A DNA stretch of 64,000 bases from Phyllostachys edulis (lineage: Eukaryota; Streptophyta; Magnoliopsida; Poales; Poaceae): NCBI GenBank assembly GCA_036346405.1, contig CM070561.1:22724215-22788214 (forward strand), written 5' to 3'. Both the position numbers and the translations under genes were made by a program. A model generated the notes under the pieces. That model ran no database searches. It saw only the letters and a program-made list of their open reading frames with translations, and was not told where the DNA came from. Each line of letters starts with the position of its first letter. Position 1 is the stretch's first letter. This document shows positions 45,189-58,428 of this stretch, one piece after another.

Positions 45189-47659
45189 TGTAACATCCCA
45201 AACAATAGTGTGTGTTTAAAATGTATAATAATGAAAATAAATTAAAACTTTTGATGCCTCATGATGTCATTTGAAATTTTCTGAAAATTTTCCTCATGGG
45301 TTTCCTAATTTCTAAGACCAATGCTTCATTGGGTGAAAGCATAATCCTTGAAAACTCCTTAAGAAAATCTTGTGATCATCCTCTAAATATATTTTTCCTA
45401 GCTTCTAGATCACCCTGGTGACACCTCTGAAAAATTTCATAATTTTTAGAAATTATTTGCTATTTCAAAAGGGCTAGTCAAACCAGTTAGACCCTTAGTC
45501 AAACCCCTAGGGCAGCAGCTTGTGAATTTTCTAGAAAGAAATGCATTGCATGAAAATTTCTATAAAAATTACACAAGGTTGTCCTCAGATCTAGCAAGCT
45601 TTCATAAAAATTTCAGAATTTGTGGAGCTAAACTTCTACCTCTAAAAATCCCGAAAGTCCTAACTTTCTTATCAAAAGTCTGAAAACACTATTCCTCCGG
45701 CTAGGACTCAACTCGGGTCCGACTGAGTCCGTTTCCATTGTGATCAAACCTGACCACCTAGCGTAAGATCGGACCATCCAATCATTACTCAGTCCGATCG
45801 AACTGTCCGCTTAAACCACTCACCTCTCTCTCTCTCTCTCTCTCTCTCTCCCCTGCTGGTCCCGCGACACAGGCTTCTTCCTCCACGCGGACGCCGCCCC
45901 TGCACCAGCTCGCCCACGCATGCCATGGTTGCTCCGTCATGCGTCAGCGCCCCACGGTGTCGGCCTCAGTTTGAGACCGAGCGCTCGTGGTTTGGTTGCT
46001 TCATCCGCACTCGCCCACGCCCTAGTCACCTCTCTCACCAGCCCTGTCCCCTCGCCGTCACCTCAACCTGCCATGGACCGAGCTCATGCCAAGTGCTCCT
46101 CCTCGCATCATCTCTGCCCTCCTCCCTTTTTAAGGGCACTCAAAGCTTTCTCTACCTCCTTTAGACACCACCGACACCTCCTCACCTCCGAATTGCCTCC
46201 TCACCAAATGAGAGCGCAAGGGAGGCTTAGCTCCATTTCCAGCCCAGGGCGCCACCGAGGTGTTCCAGCGCAACCGTGGACCTCTTTCTTCCCTCATCGC
46301 GTCATATCGTGCCTTGGGGTCTTAGAACCTTTTTCCCTAACTTAATTGCAACATTCGTTCGTAGGGATCATCATATTTTGAAGTTTCCCTCGACTTCGGC
46401 CGAAAGCCACCTTTCTTCTCCATCTCTAGTAAGGAGATCCTTTTCTCCGATTCCTAGCTCTCACACCATCTTATGGATTCACTGGAGTTTCCCCTACCCC
46501 TCTTTTCTCCTATTGTTGCTCAGGCCGATCCCTCCTTGGTGAAGCCATTGCCGCCATCACGGTCCATTGCCGCCATCACGGTCCACCGCCGCCAGCTCTT
46601 CTCCGGTGATCTCTCTGGCTCCGAATCATCGCGGTGAGCTCCTAGGGCCTTGCTAAGGCTTATGCGCATGCTACTTTGTTAAGGCCATCACCGAGTCGCT
46701 AAATGGCATGGTCGCCCGAACCCCTCCGCCGCTTAGGTTGACCGCACCACCGCGTCAGATCGTCGGAGCACCCGCCGCTGGTCCCATCGGGTGTGCAAGG
46801 ATGCGGTCAATCCATTTTGACCACCCATTAGCGCCGCCTTGTCCCCTATCGCCAGTGGCATGCGCGGCAACGCCAGCACCCGGAGGGTCTTTGCTTGTCC
46901 GAAAACAGACAACACTGTAGCAGTGTAATTAAAGCGTAATCTTTGTTATTTAGGGTTAAGTAATGATTAGGTAGTTATTTTCGATGTCTTAATGTCGCGG
47001 TATTAGAATGACTCATGGGCCGCGTGAACAGAAAACTAGGGCAATTAAAAAAACCGGTTTCTTTTAGAGCCTATGACAAGTGGGCCTAAGGCCGTTAAAT
47101 GCTCAATTTTCTCCCTTGTGCATAGCACTGTGTGTGGACCCCGTCTATCATCGTCTTTGGCTAGGTCTAGCTGAGTAGGAAAATTATTTAATGCTTATAT
47201 TAATTCAGGATTGATTTATTTGTGTACTGTTAATTGTTTTAAACTTCAAAATTGCATAAGTACTTCGTTCTAACTCCTTTTTGGATTATTCAAATTTTGT
47301 TAGCTTCCATTTCAAATGTACTTTAATATAAAAATGGTTTGAACTATGTTACTGTTCCAGAAATTAGTGTTAGCAAAATTACTTTAGTTTTAGTATTATT
47401 GTTGTACTAAACTTTGTTTTAACTTGAAAAATGCACAAGTATTTCTCTGTAACTCCAAATTGAGTAAACTCAATTTTGTTGGGTTCCTCTATTAGTGTAC
47501 TTTATTGTAGAATAGGTTTTGAGCATGTTACTGTTTCTAAAAATCTTATTTTACAAATGATTTGTGCACTACTTTCATGACTTTGAAAAATCGTAGAAAA
47601 TTCATTTTAGCTCCAAATGAGGTGAATCAAATTTCATTGTTCATTTCATGTGGATCTCC
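45189..47659 (+). repeat. Gypsy-2 3' LTR, lacking its last ~2 kb
   Basis: Begins TGTAACATCCC at 45189. It contains a CT microsatellite, a GC-rich region (45850-46900) with composition-driven open frames that I do not accept as genes, and a 19-bp direct repeat (CCATTGCCGCCATCACGGT) at 46545-46582. It matches the 5' LTR from 46962 to 47659, where it is cut off at the Copia-2 junction. Confidence 0.82.
45824..45851 (+). repeat. (CT)n microsatellite
   Basis: Fourteen uninterrupted CT units inside the Gypsy-2 3' LTR. Confidence 0.97.
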
Positions 47660-47679
47660 AATACTTTCTCGATCAAGTG

Positions 47680-48829
47680 CACTTAGGGGTTACCAAACAC
47701 TACTCCGTAACTGGGTAGTTATAAAAGTAGCTTTCAGGTATGCTATGAAACATGCGGAGGAATGTAACTGGTCGGATATGGGATTTGGCCCTCCTAACAT
47801 AACAAGAGAGATATCTCTAGGCCCCTCGATATGGTCGGATAAAGAAAGTGCTTGGTCATGCCACTAGTAGTTGAAGTGTTCAAACACGTAAAGTTATCCG
47901 TCACTTGATCGAGAAAGTATTGAACAGTCTGTGGATGACATAATATATCACCTGGAGTTCAACCAAATATCGTGAGGCAAAGGGAGAATACATGAGTAGG
48001 TCTTTCAGTTCGATCAGATACGGACTAGTCATATGGAGATACGAGCTAATCATAGGCTAGTCGAATATGATCACTAAGAGGTCGAAACCTAGTCATAAGG
48101 TGTTACAAACTGGTCGAGACCAAATGTGCGCTCGTCATATAGAGATATGAGCTAGTCGTTAGTGATAAGGACCTGGTCGTAGATTATTTTGCATTAAGGT
48201 TCATCCGATATAATTCATGTGTATTCGGGAATCGTTATGTCCTACTAGGAGCCGCTAACGACTCGTGATGGGAAAAGAGTTTCTGAGTCACAACCGATTA
48301 CGCACGAACCTAACGGGTCACATAGTTAACGGGTTGGAACAAACATGTTCAGATAGGATCCGTCATGGGCACTATATGAGGAGATGCTTGAGGCTATTGG
48401 GATAGATGCGATACACATGAGTTGATCCACCAAAACCCTAGCAGCCATCTTCTTGAGAGAGCCCTGCCGTGCGAGTTGGTGCTAGCACACCGGCGTATGG
48501 TGTTCCTTCCTTGGACGTGTGGATACCATAGAGGCGCTACTGCAGTTGCTATTACGCTTGAGGACTATCCGTGATCTTCACAAGGAACTGTAGAGGTTAC
48601 TAGAGGGGACGATCAACTACGACCACTGCATCGACGTACTCGACATAGGACGATCAAGTACGACCACTACATCGATGTGCTCTTCATTGGATCAGGTTGC
48701 TCCAACTCTTCTTCCGCTGCACTACGCGTTTGGTGGTAACGATCTATGATCTCTTACTTGCATGACATCCTAGTTTACGTGGTAGAATTTTTGAATTGTC
48801 GGCTAGTGTAGCCTACCCGTATTCCTTCA
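47680..48829 (+). repeat. Copia-2 5' LTR, lacking its first ~0.44 kb
   Basis: Follows the 3' LTR from ACTTAGGGGTT (47681; 54777 in the 3' LTR) to ATTCCTTCA at 48829. Just before it, 47660-47679 is the exact reverse complement of 47902-47921, inside the same LTR. The LTR contains repeated TAGTC / GGTCG words (see separate entry). Confidence 0.85.
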
Positions 48830-48843
48830 GTGGTATCCGAGCC
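48830..48843 (+). other. Primer-binding site of Copia-2
   Basis: GTGGTATCCGAGCC directly after the LTR end; one base different from the common tRNA-Met site TGGTATCAGAGCC. Confidence 0.85.
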
Positions 48844-50154
48844 ATCCTGCATAGTTTTTGATCTATATCAATCGCATATGCTTGATATGTGGAAGTAGGA
48901 GATTAGATCTATTACTGGTTTGGTCTGGTAACCCAGATCGCTCTATATGGATGGAACAGTCTAGGCACTGGTCGATAAGATCGATCGAGTTTTCGGCGGT
49001 AGTAGATGGGTTTTCGAGGACGTATAAGCTAAAAGTACTAGACGATCTTTTGCACTTGTTCACAAACAAATTGCATGATACTCCTACCAGTCGGAATTCC
49101 GCCATCGGGGTATGCTATAGTGTGTGGTCGTACCAAGGTAGTGATCAGATTGGTTCAGAATAGGGTTAATATGATTAATCCGATGATTTTGGAGGCTCGG
49201 TTACGTGAATAAGATTCATGTCTCGGGAAAATTTTCCAAGAGCGCTACCCCTTCGAACCCTGCCCGCTAACCGGCTAGCGACACCAACGTGGTCATGACC
49301 GCGTTATATAGTAGTATGTGTTCATGCCATCCGATAGAATTGGATGCTATGCATAACTCATTTTTTCAGGGATTGATGTGAATAGTATGGCCCATTGTGC
49401 ATATAATGCATGAATGGATTTTCATGGCCTACGTGTCATGCTGTGAAATAGCCATTGAGTTACATATTATTTTATAATGGTCTACGTGCCGACATGTGAT
49501 GCTTGATATTCTCGTATGTAATTCATTACTAGCTTTTAAGAGTAATTGCTTAGTAGATGATTGTGGTCGGAGATTTCAAGCATGATGGTCGGAGGACAAG
49601 AAGCATGGTGATGGAGATCGTCATGTTAAGGGTCATACTATTTCACAATTTAATTTGATTATCTGTGAATGTTTATTCTTGTCATGCTATTAATCATGTT
49701 TTATCATTAAATGTTTTAAAATGGTAGAATAGCGTCCCTCAATAAACAATAAGTTAATTTGATGTCTTTCTAATTGCTACATCTGTCACGATTTTGATCG
49801 TTAATTGGGAGGTCTACCAAAGTAGAGTGTCATTGACTATCTTAATAAGATGGGGTGGGTGTCAGACACCCACATGCATAGTGTTGGTTTAACTTGACGA
49901 GGCTAGCAAAATAGTTTTAGGCCTTGGGACATAATGTTAGTCGCCGGGGCATAGAGATGCCACCCAACAAACAAGAGTCATATGTGGTATGATTGGCAAG
50001 AGGTTGCCTACCTAAAATCACTAGGTTTCTAGCAGTGATGCCAAAGCTCACTAGGACTTAGTGATTTTTGGATCTTGAAGTCACTATATGATGTTAGAGG
50101 GAAACATGGTTTAGAACATATAGTAGGAGCATCTTTTATTGACTGTTGATGATT

Positions 50155-50285
50155 AAGTTCGACCAAGTATGACCTAGTCGTATGGTGATACGACTAGGTT
50201 CAGACTAGTCATATGGAGATACGACCAGGTAAAGACTAGTCGTATAAAGATACGAACTAGTCGTAGACTGGTTGAACATAACCAC
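50155..50285 (+). repeat. TAGTCGTAT-GAGATACGA repeats in the Copia-2 leader, shared with its LTRs
   Basis: Four variants of a unit with (C)TAGTCGTATGG-GATACGAC follow each other here. The unit contains a short dyad, CGTAT...ATACG. Similar units occur in the 5' LTR (about 48010-48175) and in the 3' LTR (about 55115-55270), always with the spaced word CTAGTCG or CTGGTCG. Their presence just upstream of gag and inside both LTRs suggests amplification of an element-specific motif; function unknown. Confidence 0.7.
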
Positions 50286-50358
50286 TAATATGAGTGTCTA
50301 ATAGAAGATCTTACATAAACATAATGCTAAATTTTTTCATATATTTTTGTTGTAGATT

Positions 50359-53300
50359 ATGGCACCTACTACTTCTTCTGCACCTACCTTTAATTTGCAA
50401 CCTATTCTTGAGAAAGAAAAGCTGAATGGAACCAACTTTATTGACTGGTTTTGTAATCTGAGAATTGTTCTCAAACAAGAAAAGAAAGAATATGTTCTAG
50501 AGAGTCCTTGTCCCAATTAACCGAATGCTGATGCTACTCGAACTGAAAAGAATGCATATGAGAAGCATTGCAATGACGCAGTCGATGTGCACTACCTTAT
50601 GCTTGCAACCATGAACTCTGAGCTTCAGAAGCGATATGAGACCACAGATGCTTACAATATGATTGTGGGTCTGAAAGGTATGTTTCAGGATCAAGCAAGG
50701 GCAGAGAGGTTCAATACCTCCAAGGCATTGTTTTATTGTAGGCTGTCAGAGGGCAACCCAGTCAGTCCTCATGTGATCAAGATAATTGGTCACATTGAGA
50801 GCTTCGAAAAGCTTGGTTTTCCTCGTAGCCAAGAGTTGGCTACTAATGTGATTCTCCAATCGCTCCCTACAAGCTTTGAGCCTGTCATATTGAATTCTCA
50901 TATGAATGGCATGGAGAAGTCAATGACTGAGTTGCATGGCATGCTTAAAGGTGCTGAGGAGAGCATCACGAAAAATTCCAATCATGTGATGATGATTCAA
51001 AAGATTACAACCTTCAAGAAGAAGGGTAGGTCGGGAAAGAGAAAGGGCAAAGGAAAGACTCAAGATGAGATCGAGAGTCTCAAGACTAAGCTTAAGAAGC
51101 TCAAGTTGGGTCCTAAGCCTGACACAGAATGTTACCATTGTCATGTGACTGAGCATTGGAAGAGAAACTGTAAGAAGTACTTAGCAGAAATAAAAAAGAA
51201 CAAGGGAAGTAAGACTTCCCGTTCAGGTATAAATGTTATAGAAATTAATCTTGCCACTTCTCTGACTAGTTCTTGGGTATTTGATACCGGATCGATTGCT
51301 TATATTTGCAATTCGATGCAGGGACTGATATGGAGTAGAAGCTTGGCAAGAGGAGATGTTGATCTTCGTGTAGGCAATGGAGCAAGAGTTACTGCATTAG
51401 TTATTGGCACTTTACCATTAGATTTACCCTTAGGATTAGTTATAAAACTAAATAATTGTTATTATGTTCTAGCCTTAAGCAAAAATATTATTTCTGCTTC
51501 TTGTTTAGGAGCAGAAGGTTATGAGTTCGGAAATAAAGAACAATTGTTGTTCATTTTATTTCGAAGATATGCTTTGTGTCTATGCTTCATTGGTGAATAG
51601 ATTGTATGTTTTGAATCTTGAGGATATGTCTGTCTATAATATACATGCTAAGAGATTTCAACCTAATGATATGAATCCTATTTTTATTTGGCATTGTCGT
51701 CTAAATCATATAAATGAGAAGCCCATGATGAAGCTCCATAAAGATGGTCTTCTAAACTTATTTGATTTCAAATCATTTGAAACATGTGAATCTTGTTTAC
51801 TTAGCAAGATGACAAGAGCACCTTTCATGACTAGAGGTGAGAGGGCGAGTGACCTATTAGCCCTCATACATACGAATGTATGTGATCTGATGAGTTCTCC
51901 GACCAGAGATGGTTTTCAGTACTTCATAATTTTTACTGATGATTTCAGTAGATATGGCTATGTCTATTTGATGAGGTATAAGTCAGAATCCCTTAAAAAT
52001 TTCAAGGAATTTCATAATGAAGTGCATAATCAACTTGGCAAGACAATCAAATGTCTATGATCTGATCGTGGAGGTGAATATTTGAGCCATGAGTTTGGTG
52101 ATTATCTAAAGAAGTGAGTAATTGTTCCACAGCTCACTCCGCCGGGAACGCCTTAATGGGATGGGGTGTTTGAACGATGGAGCCGAACATTGTTGGACAT
52201 AGTTCGGTCAATAATGAGCCAAATTGATCTTCCATTGCAATTCTGGGGATACGCTCTAGAAACAATGGCTTTCACTTTAAATAGGGTTCCATCAAAAACT
52301 GTAGAGAAGACGCCATATGAGATATGGACCGGGAAGTGTCCTGGATTGTCTTTTCTTAGGGTATGGGGTTGTGAGGTTTATGTCAAACATTTGACGTCTG
52401 ATAAACTCACACCCAAACCCGATAAGTGTTTCTTTGTGGGGGTATCCTAAGGAAACTAAATGATATTATTTTTATAATCAGGTTGATAACAAAGTGTTTG
52501 TTGTCCGAAATGGTGTCTTCTTGGAGAAAGAGTTTCTTTCCAAAGGAGTCAGTGGGAGTAAGGTGCAACTAGAAGAAATTCGGAACCATCTGAAAATATT
52601 TTAACTCCTATTGATCCTCTACATGATGAACAAAATATTGTTGAACCTGTAGATGAGACATTAGCCCCACGTAGATAAAAAAAATGCCACATCAATTGTC
52701 TATAAGGTATGGGCATGATGTTTTATTATTAAATAATGATGAGCCTAAAACTTATGCGGAAGCGATGGTAGACCCAAACTCTGAGTCATGGCTTGAAACC
52801 ATAAGATCCAAGATAAAATCCATGCATGATAATCAAGTTTGGAACCTAGTTGATGCACCTGATGATGTTAAAACCATTGAGTGCAAATGGATTTTTAAGA
52901 GAAAGATAGATATCGATGGAAATATTCACATTCATAAGGCACGACTAGTTGCGAAGGGTTTTAGACAAATTCAAGGTGTTGATTATGATGAAACATTCTC
53001 TTCTGTCGCGATGCTTAAGTCTATCCGGATCATTCAGCTATTGCTGCATATTTCGATTAGGAGATATGGCAAATGGATGTCAAAACGGCTTTCCTAAATG
53101 GAAACCTAAGTGAGGATGTATACATGACACAGCCCGAGGGTTTTGTCGATCCAAATGAAGCTAAAAAGGTATGCAAGCTTAAGAAATCCATCTATGGATT
53201 AAAGCAAGCATCTTGGAGTTGGAACATTCATTTTGATGAAGTAGTCAAAGGGTTTGAATTCATCAAGAATGAAGAAGAACCTTGTGTTTACAAAAAGGTT

Positions 53301-54314
53301 AGTGGGAGCAAACTTGTGTTTCTGATCTTGTATGTGGATGACATACTACTGGTCGGAAATGATATTTCTATAGTTGAATCTGTTAAAACTTCATTAAGAA
53401 ATAGTTTCTCAATGAAAGATTTAGGAGATACAGAATATATTCTTGGTATAAGGATCTATAGGGATAGATCTAAAAGGCTAATTGGATTAAGCTAGGATAT
53501 GTACATAGACAAGGTGTTGAAACAGTTCAGCACGTAAGATTCCAAGAAAGATTTCTTGCCTATGGCATATGGCATTAATCTTAGCAAGAGTTAGTGTCCC
53601 ACGACCACTGATAAGTGAGACAAAATGCGTATAATTCTATATGCTTCGGCTATTGGATCTATCATGTATGCCATGCTATGTACATGACCAGATGTGTCGT
53701 ATGCTCTAAGTGTTACGAGTAGATATTAGTCGGATCCAGGTGAAGGTTACTGGATAGCAGTCAAGAATATCCTTAAGTACTTGAGAAGGACTAATGATAC
53801 ATTCTTTGTTTATGGAGGTGAGAAAGAGCTACTCATAAAATGTTACATCGATGCTACCTTCCAAACCGATAAGGATGATTTTAGATCGCAATCTGGCTTT
53901 GTGTTTTGACTTAATGGAGGAGCAGTAAGCTGGAAAAGTTCCAAGCAAGGAACGGTTGTTGACTCTACAACAGAGGCTGAGTACATTGCGGCTTCAAAAG
54001 TTGCAAAAGAGGTCGTATGGATAAGGAAGTTCATTTATGAACTGGGTGTGGTTTCTAATGCTTCTAGTCTAATGAATCTCTATTGTGATAATAGTAGAGC
54101 CATTGCACAAGCTAAGGAGCCTAGATCGCATGAAAAATCCAAGCACATACTTCGGCGATATCACATCATTCGTGAGATCGTAGAGATAGGAGATGAGAAG
54201 ATATGCAAAGTGCACACGGATTTAAATATTTTCGATTTGTTGACAAAGCCTCTCCCGCAACCTAAGCATGAGGCGCACACAAGAGCAATGGGTATAAAAT
54301 ACCTATATGATTGA
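50359..54314 (+). pseudogene. Copia-2 gag-pol polyprotein, broken
   Basis: Starts MAPTTSSAPTFNLQ at 50359; a TAA at 50518-50520 interrupts gag (LESPCPN). Gag continues from about 50530 with zinc knuckle CYHCHVTEHWKRNC near 51130. The protease site reads SWVFDTGSIAYICN. Integrase is in another frame from 51521, with HTNVCDLMSSPTRDG and FTDDFSRYGYVYLM; a TGA follows at 52058-52060, just before SDRGGEY. RT (52684-53495) has WIFKRKIDIDG, MDVKTAFLNGNLSEDVY (after a frame change near 53075), an intact YVDDILLVGND and MKDLGDTEYILGI. RNase H ends the frame at 54314 (STTEAEYIAASK, YCDNSRAIAQAK, DLLTKPLPQ). Five or more lesions make it non-autonomous. Confidence 0.88.
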
Positions 54315-54334
54315 CTCTAGTGTAAGTGGGAGAC

Positions 54335-55916
54335 TGTTGGTGATATGCCCTAGAGGCAATCATAGAGATGATTGTATCATGTCGATGTTTATGAGTTATT
54401 GAATAAATGTTATTCTGTTCCTTGAAAGAATCATCGGTTATAAAGATTAACAAGTATGTGACTTGTTGGTGAAGCTCTTTTTAACTTATATGATGTCATT
54501 CTAAAAGTATCCCTAGTCAGATGTCACTAGTCGGAACACTAGTGACTTATCGACTAGCACATGTATTGATTTATGACCATGTTTCACCGGTCATGGATAT
54601 AGGGACATTGAATCAATAATGTGAACACATGTTAGAGAACATGGGTTGGATTGACCCACCTTGAGACACTGTTGAGATTGTTATGATCTTATGTGTCGTC
54701 AGTTGGTCTCAAGTAATGATGATATATAATCCTTAGACCTGAGATCAGCATGGTTTCCTATATGTGTAATAGTGTACTTAGGGGTTGCCAAACACTACTC
54801 CATAACTGAGTAGTTATAAAGGTATCTTTCGGGTATGCTATGAAATATGCGGAGGAATGTGACTGGTAGGATATGGGATTTGTCCCTCCTAACATAACAG
54901 AAGAGATATCTTTAGGCCCCTCGATGTGGTCGAATAAAGAGAGTGCATAGCCATGCCACTAGTGGTCGAAGTGTTCGACCACGTAAAGTTATCTGTCACT
55001 TGATCGAGAAAGTATTGAATAGTCTATGGATGACATAATATCTCACTTGGAGTTCAACCAGATATCATGAGGCAAAGGGAGAATACATGAGCAGATCTTT
55101 CAATTCGATCAGATATGGACTAGTCGTATAGAGATATGAGCTAGTCGTAGGCTGGTCGAATATGATCACTAAGTGGTCGAAACCTGGTTGTAACGAGTTA
55201 CAAACTGGTCGAGACCAGTGAGCTGGTCGTATAGAGATACGAGCTGGTCGTTAGTGATAAGGATCTGGTTGTAGATCATATTGCACTAAGGTTCGTCCGA
55301 TATAATTCGTGTGTATTCGGGAATCGTTATGTCCTGCTAGGAGCCGCTAACGACTCGTGATCGGAAAGGAGTTTTCGAGTCGCAACCGATTACACATGAA
55401 CCTAACGGGTCACACACTTAACGGGTTAGAACAAACATATTCGGATAGGATCCGTCATGGGCACTATATAATTAAGGAGATGTTTGAGGCTATTGAGAGA
55501 GATGTGATACATGTGAGTTGATCTGCTAAAACCCTAGCCGCCAGCTTCTTGAGTGAGCCCTGCCGTGCGAGTTAGTGCTAGCACACCGGTGTACGGTGTT
55601 CCTTCCCTAGACGTGTAGATATCGTAGATGCGCTAGTGCGGTTACTGTTACGCTTGAGGATGATCTGCGATCTTCACAAGGAACTGCAGAGATTGCTGGA
55701 GGGGACGATCGACTACGACCACTGCATCGACGTAGGACGATCAACTATGACCACTACATCGACACACTCTTCGTTGGATCAGGCTGCTCCAACTCTTCTT
55801 GCGCTGCACTGCGCGTCTGGTGGTAACGATCTATGATCTCTTTCTTGCATGCCGTCCTGGTTTATGTGGTAAAATTTTTGAATTGCCAGTTAATGTAGTC
55901 TACCCATATCCCTTCA
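54335..55916 (+). repeat. Copia-2 3' LTR, complete (1,582 bp)
   Basis: Begins TGTTGGTGATATGCC after the purine tract GTGGGAGA and ends ATCCCTTCA at 55916; TG...CA ends as expected. From 54777 it is collinear with the truncated 5' LTR. Its first bases closely match the LTR start at 63844. Confidence 0.88.
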
Positions 55917-58428
55917 CTTTTTGCAAATTTTTTTGGGTTTTCTTTTTTCTTTCTCTTTCTCCTGAAATTGGATGGGCCGGGTTGGCCCAATGCACCGTTC
56001 AGCTTGCTCCGCCTGGATCAAAACATGTGTGCTAGGGTTTCCCTAGCCGCTATGCTAGAGGCACGGGCGCAGCGGCAGCGCACAACGTGGCGCGGTAGGA
56101 GCACGAGCGGCGCAACTGCGTACGTGTAGTGCGATAGTAACGATGAACAATTCATATTTAATCTAATTGCGACAATTAGCAGTGATTAATCGTAGACATC
56201 GATTAAACAGATATAGAACCCTAATTAGCAATTTAACAGATCTAATCAGGTACAAGCAAATTAATCTACCAGATTAATTATTAGCAAAGTTAGAGATTGA
56301 AATGTGGAATCCCGACGACACACCGATTCGGACGTGTAGAGCGATTCGTGCAGATAACGTATTGAAGAACGTAGTAGTCATAGGAACCAATCACCAATAA
56401 TAGACAATCAACAAAGAGACAAATAGATGAAGACACCATATAGGGAATCTCTTTATTAATTGATCGATCTCTTTCTGAGTACAGAGATGTCCTATTTAAA
56501 TACTAAAGCCCATCAGAAATAGTTTCGGTATTATGACCACCAACCCTTAATTCAGGCTTTCTCAACATAAGCATCTGCATTGCTCTAACTAGATGCGGTT
56601 AAGCGTCGGTGTCACGGCCAGCACAGCATAAGTAAGTGGTTGCTTTCATGTTACAAACATATATAATTATATATACGCGCTTTAGCATGCAGTATGATAT
56701 ATTGATTTGATATCATGCATGAATTAGCTTAGCTAGCGTTGATTATGTCTCTAGTTGTAGTCAAGTCGATATCATGCGCATCAATTGCGGTCGGTGTTGC
56801 CTGCTTCTCCTCGGAGTCTTGGAGACATGCATGGATATATATCTTTATTATTGAATAGTTACAAAATAGATGTTAGTTTTGGTTTGCAAATACTTACTGG
56901 TTTGTGTTTTTCACGAGAACGTTTTTCGCCAAATGTACTTATCAATTGCATGCTGGTCAGGGGCGGTTCTGGCAATAGGACAAGACTGAGCGACCGTCCC
57001 AGGTAGACGGCGTCAACGGACCCCCCCTCTCCTAGGCAGCGGCGATAGTGAGCCATTAAAGACAATAGCTTGATCTAGTGAGGGAGGAGGCCATGGCTAT
57101 TTTCGCTGAATCACAGCCCACCTAGCCCAAGTGCCCAACCCAACCGAGTATCACTGTCTCCACTCCGACCTTTCAGATCAGGCGATTGGCAGATCCAATC
57201 CCCACTCTCTCTCAACACTAGCCCTAGGCATCGGTAGAGCATAGGCGGGGTGAGGCGACGAGCGTGGGCGCAGGCAGGGGCGGCCGACGGAGCGCTGAGC
57301 ACAGGCGCAAGATGGGCAGCAGGCGAGCTGGCGGTGCGGCGTGGGTGGCTCTGCGGTTGGGTGTGTGATGGCGCAGGGGCCGGTGCCGGGCGGGGCGACT
57401 GGGCGAGCTTTGCTCCCGCCATCCAAGCGCAGGCGACACTGCTAGATGCTCCTCCCTAGCGCAGTAGTGCTAGCACGGCCGACGCCTGGCTGGACTCTGC
57501 TCCTGGGCCGGCACCCGTTAGGGAGCGGCGTCTGGGGTCCAGCGGTTCATGAGGCCCAAGCTTGTGCTGTTCGTCTCCCACGTGCTCTCCCTATTTGGTA
57601 ACTAATCGCTCGCGGTGTGCTTCAGTTTTTCCTTATGTGATTTGTTCTTATGCTTTAGTTTCTCCTTGTGTGATTTGTTCTTGTTACTTTGAGGAAATGC
57701 CGTACCATTGTAAGATCGTAGATAGATTTAGAGTTCCGAGCGAGTTAAGGTACTAGGAATTGTGTTTATTTTTTCAAAGAGCAAATATAGAAGTAAGCTA
57801 GTGAAATTTCTACTCGATGGAGTAACATACTAAAATGAGTACTTAAGACATCTAGGATGTTTGTATATTCCAAAATGATTCATTTTATTAGTTCAATGAG
57901 CACTTGTTCTCTGGAAAAAGAGGTTAGATGAACTTATTATTAATTCATTGAGTGACACACTGCATGGAGCCATCGAGCGAGGGCCTAGTAACCAAGCTCT
58001 AGTGCACGCGTCTTGAGGAGAGGCAATGATAGTCGATGCGCTCATCGAGGAAGCAAAGACTCAACAATCTGACGACGAGCCGCTATACCTAAGATTTAGT
58101 CCTGAGTCCGCCATTGATGCTGGTTGTGGTGTTTTACCAAAACAAAGGTACGGAGTGCTTTCTTTTACGGGCATGATGCTAAAACGACGTATTATTTTCG
58201 ATTGGAATGAGCGTAGGATTACGGATTCGGTCGAGTGGAAGGAGCGTAGGATTACGGATTCTGATTTTCTGTAGTAGTGTAGAGCGATATTGTGTATACA
58301 GCAACATGAGTCTGCTACAATGATTGCTGCAATATACTGTGACACTTTCACTGTACTTGATTGTCTGTAGGAAACGATTTGTACCATAACACTTGATCTG
58401 CTCTATTGGATTTCAATTGAACGGTTGG
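55917..58428. other. Intergenic, repeat-like sequence without a supported gene
   Basis: 55917-56620 contains AT-rich, transposon-like sequence. From about 56955 (CAGGGGCGGTTCTGGCAA) to 57500 a GC-rich block resembles non-autonomous DNA transposons of grasses; its minus-strand open frames are Ala/Pro-rich and show no domain. At 58208-58260 GAGCGTAGGATTACGGATTC is repeated twice. No gene is supported. Confidence 0.4.

Larger units (their letters stand above)
37190..47659 (+). mobile_element. Gypsy-2: Ty3/gypsy chromovirus-like element with truncated LTRs
   Basis: Plus-strand element of the same broad family as Gypsy-1. Order: partial 5' LTR (37190-39885), primer site (39890-39903), gag-pol (40765-45143), purine tract (45171-45188), partial 3' LTR (45189-47659). 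The two LTRs overlap over only about 700 bp (37190-37880 against 46962-47659), so a full LTR would be about 4.5 kb. A chromodomain at the pol C-terminus places it with Tekay/Del-like chromoviruses. It has several stops, one frameshift and catalytic-site changes. Confidence 0.88.
47660..55916 (+). mobile_element. Copia-2: Ty1/copia LTR retrotransposon
   Basis: Plus-strand element with truncated 5' LTR (47680-48829), primer site (from 48830), gag-pol (50359-54314), purine tract (54326-54333) and full 3' LTR (54335-55916, starting TGTTGGTGATATGCCCTAGA). The LTR start resembles that of the Angela/BARE-type copia elements of grasses (from memory of that motif; not tested). The polyprotein has several stops and frame changes. 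The 5' end is fused to the cut-off LTR of Gypsy-2. Confidence 0.87.

Noticed and set aside
45920..46345. 141-residue frame in the Gypsy-2 3' LTR
   Set aside because: Within an LTR, Pro/Ser/Arg-rich, no domain; GC-rich LTR segments commonly give such frames.
57111..57459. Overlapping GC-rich frames on both strands
   Set aside because: Low-complexity products, no domain, in transposon-like sequence next to a CAGGGGCGG terminus-like word.
58026..58274. 82-residue frame
   Set aside because: Contains a short duplicated segment (ERRITDS twice) that reflects a DNA tandem repeat; no domain or gene signals.
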